From: Gallionella sp.
GTDB taxonomy: Bacteria; Pseudomonadota; Gammaproteobacteria; Burkholderiales; Gallionellaceae
Assembly: GCA_013044075.1 (NCBI GenBank)
Contig: JABEVG010000092.1
Coordinates: 1 to 36,950 of the forward strand
Reading direction: 5' to 3'
Length of the DNA: 36,950 bases
Shown: piece by piece, positions 35,225-36,950 of the stretch
Layout: each line of letters starts with the position of its first letter
Numbering within the stretch: position 1 is the first letter of the stretch
The notes under the pieces: model-generated
Told to the model about the DNA's origin: nothing
Databases searched by the model: none
Seen by the model: only the letters and a program-made list of their open reading frames with translations
Made by a program: the position numbers and the translations under genes

Positions 35225-36586
35225 TTAGAACAGGACGTACATGTTCAGCATCGTGGTGTTGCTACCCAAGACCTGGGCATTCGTACCGCCGCCTGCCGCG
35301 TTTTGCAGATTCCAGTAATCGCCAGTCTGATGGACATAAGACAGACGCGCCAACATGTTCTGCTGGATCTTGTAAGTGCCAGTCAGCATGATCGCATTAT
35401 CGCTCGCGTTACCACCGGTCGCACTCGCAAAACCGCTGTTGCCTCGACGGATCGCCGCACCCACGGTCACGATTTCAGGCACGACACCCACTTCGGCATC
35501 GAGGTTGATCGAACTGCGAGTCAACGGACCTACGTTGTAAGCGTTTTGCAAAACAGCACCATTTCCAGTAGGTGCTGTCGCATAGCTGGCGTAGAAGCCG
35601 ACCGGCATGCCGCCCAACGAGCCTTGCATCTGACCGTCGATCGCCGTTGCTTTGGTTTGATACAAAGTCAAAGCCGCACCACCAACAATAGGATTGATAG
35701 CACCACCATAAGCACCAGGTTGGATGCCTGACAGAGATTCACCACTCCAGCCTTGAATTCCGACACCGGTGTCCCAACCTGCCACATCAAACATAGCCGC
35801 TGCACGCGCGTAAGTCGAAGTCAAAGATCCGATAGCAGCACTCGCGATACCGGCCTGATTGAACTTGGTCAAGTTAACGAAATACTTGTCGTTAGTCACC
35901 ACCAGACCCGCACCGTCTGCGGCACCGGCAGTGTTCAAGTATTGCTGGGCAGACATCGCGTTGGCAAACTCGTTGTTAAAACCAACGGTGTTGCTCATCA
36001 TGTGCACGGCGTTCGCACCGGTGTTCAACAACTCCATACCGTAGGAAGCACCCTGGGCATCAGTTGCAAACGGAACCACACCCGCGCGCACGCCATCGGC
36101 GACTTCGTACAGAATAGGCAACTTGGCGGAACCCAGCGCGGCACCCGCACCACCCAGACCCAATTCGGCGAGGAAACCGGCGTTGTCACTCACATGGCCA
36201 CCGAAAAACAACGATGCTTCATTCATACCGCCGCCAGCACCTGAACCAATAATCCCAAATGCACCATTGCCGGCATTTTTTGTGACGGCTGTCGTATCAG
36301 CAGTTTGGTTAGTCTTGCCGTAACCAAAACTGGTCAGCACTGCCATGTTCAGTTCAGCAGGGATAGACAGGCTACCCGCTTCTTCGACTTTGCCTTGCGC
36401 GCCCATCATGGTGAAGCCGGCTGCCTTGAATGCGCGACCGAAACCGTTCAGCAAGGGGAAGTGTTGGAAGTGACATGCGGAGCAAGCCATGCCGGTTTGA
36501 CGTGCGAATACTGGAAGTGCCGATGCTTCTGGCGCAAATGCCACAGCAGCCATCACGCCTGCCAGTGAGAGAACGATTTTCTTCAT
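35225..36586 (-). CDS. Cyc2-like fused monoheme cytochrome c and outer-membrane porin
   Basis: The 453-residue protein has a Sec signal (MKKIVLSLAGVMAAVAFAPEASA, likely cut after residue 23). One heme site CSACH follows at 35-39, in the context FARQTGMACSACHFQHFPLL, and then GRAFKAAGF. The long remainder is Gly/Ala/Asn-rich with alternating hydrophobic stretches and ends in LNMYVLF. A terminal aromatic residue is a typical outer-membrane barrel signature. Signal, single N-terminal CxxCH and barrel are the layout of Cyc2, the outer-membrane Fe(II) oxidase of neutrophilic iron oxidisers. Length is also similar. It is a stand-alone gene with a good ribosome-binding site (AGAGGA) and a strong terminator. 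It may be a Cyc2 relative of unknown substrate rather than a proven iron oxidase. Confidence 0.65.
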   Translation of the reverse strand: MKKIVLSLAGVMAAVAFAPEASALPVFARQTGMACSACHFQHFPLLNGFGRAFKAAGFTMMGAQGKVEEAGSLSIPAELNMAVLTSFGYGKTNQTADTTAVTKNAGNGAFGIIGSGAGGGMNEASLFFGGHVSDNAGFLAELGLGGAGAALGSAKLPILYEVADGVRAGVVPFATDAQGASYGMELLNTGANAVHMMSNTVGFNNEFANAMSAQQYLNTAGAADGAGLVVTNDKYFVNLTKFNQAGIASAAIGSLTSTYARAAAMFDVAGWDTGVGIQGWSGESLSGIQPGAYGGAINPIVGGAALTLYQTKATAIDGQMQGSLGGMPVGFYASYATAPTGNGAVLQNAYNVGPLTRSSINLDAEVGVVPEIVTVGAAIRRGNSGFASATGGNASDNAIMLTGTYKIQQNMLARLSYVHQTGDYWNLQNAAGGGTNAQVLGSNTTMLNMYVLF

Positions 36587-36792
36587 TGTGTTTTCCTCTG
36601 AGTTTATAAGTTTATTCGGGTGACCAGAATACTATCCCTTCGTGCCAATAAGACCTCCCTACCAGCACTGGGTGCGGACTGTATAGAAGCCCGTATGGCA
36701 ATGTCAAAGCATTTTGCGCGTTGTTGCATTTTTGCAACACGCTGCAAATACGGCTTCCAGTCAAGCTGAATAATCCGTCGGCAACCGACAAT

Positions 36793-36831
36793 CCCATCCC
36801 CCACCCTAACCCTTCCCTTGAATGGGAGGGG
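36793..36831. repeat. REP-like GC-rich repeat
   Basis: CCCATCCCCCACCCTAACCC is followed by the hairpin CCCTTCCC-ttgaat-GGGAGGGG. It belongs to the same general family as the repeat inside mod at 6418-6473. Confidence 0.5.
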
Positions 36832-36881
36832 AAAACCTGCAGAGCCCGAATTTATTGATCCGGCACTCTTTATCCAAGAAT

Positions 36882-36947
36882 CCGTTCGCATTGAGCTTGT
36901 CGAAATGTGAATGGATTCTTGTGCTTCGACAGGCTCAGCACGAACGG
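36882..36947. repeat. Long inverted repeat, GTCGAA/TTCGAC type
   Basis: The left arm (36882-36904, starting CCGTTCG and containing GAGCTTGTCGAA) and right arm (36925-36947, TTCGACAGGCTCAGC then CGAACGG) pair over most of their 23 bases across a 20-base loop. Repeats with the core TTCGACAGGCTCAG are common in proteobacterial intergenic DNA. Confidence 0.65.
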
Positions 36948-36950
36948 CAA

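Larger units (their letters stand above)
36587..36950. other. Intergenic region upstream of the Cyc2-like gene
   Basis: No gene is supported in these 364 bases. The first 30 hold the ribosome-binding site of the Cyc2-like gene. The middle (36650-36780) has no clear motif; I could not assign a promoter with confidence. Two repeat types occupy the right part: a GC-rich REP-like unit at 36793-36831 and a long inverted repeat at 36882-36947. The small open frames here are not convincing. Confidence 0.6.

Overview
The window looks like chromosomal DNA of a betaproteobacterium. The gene order TPR protein-lolB-ispE-tRNA-Gln-prs-rplY-pth-ychF, the pair sspA-sspB, and hisCBHAFIE-hinT-tatABC next to a DegS/DegQ-type protease and a Nif3-like gene are all characteristic of that class. 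An alternative complex III (ACIII) operon and a Cyc2-like cytochrome-porin point towards the Gallionellaceae (Sideroxydans/Gallionella-like, possibly iron-oxidising). That last step is inference; there is no 16S gene here.

Layout. 1-2624 (minus) carries a Gld-type ABC exporter set: ATPase, ABC-2 permease and a GldG-like auxiliary protein cut by the window edge. 2736-8059 (minus) is a type III restriction-modification pair, mod followed by res. The mod gene is invaded in frame by four repeat elements of three families and has a strongly AT-rich target-recognition segment. A divergent XRE-family regulator (8159-8590, plus) faces mod across a 99-bp gap rich in inverted repeats. 8685-16552 (plus) is core genome: TPR lipoprotein, lolB, ispE, tRNA-Gln(UUG), prs, rplY, pth, ychF and rpoH. 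The rpoH leader contains a clear CIRCE (HrcA) operator that overlaps the ychF stop codon.

16620-24986 (minus) is one long transcription unit, actA-actB1-actB2-actC-actD-actE-actF-sspA-sspB. ActB is split into a Tat-exported molybdopterin-oxidoreductase-like protein and a separate four-cluster ferredoxin-like protein. ACIII sits where related bacteria carry petABC (cytochrome bc1), immediately before sspAB and beside nif3/degQ/tat, so it looks like a functional replacement in place. 25281-25916 is an unrecognised protein. 25926-34439 holds nif3, a DegS-like protease, tatCBA, hinT and the his genes; a REP-type inverted pair lies between hisC and hisB. A ParE/RelE-type toxin-antitoxin pair (34527-35056) lies just upstream of hisC. 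35225-36586 encodes a monoheme cytochrome fused to a predicted outer-membrane barrel, resembling the Fe(II) oxidase Cyc2. The right end of the window is intergenic and holds two further repeat types.

Together the respiratory genes suggest a chain in which a Cyc2-like protein could pass electrons across the outer membrane and ACIII exchanges electrons between quinol and periplasmic cytochromes. The Tat system encoded in the window could export the Tat-signal-bearing ActB1. Start sites were chosen from ribosome-binding sites, signal peptides and overlaps; no database search was possible.
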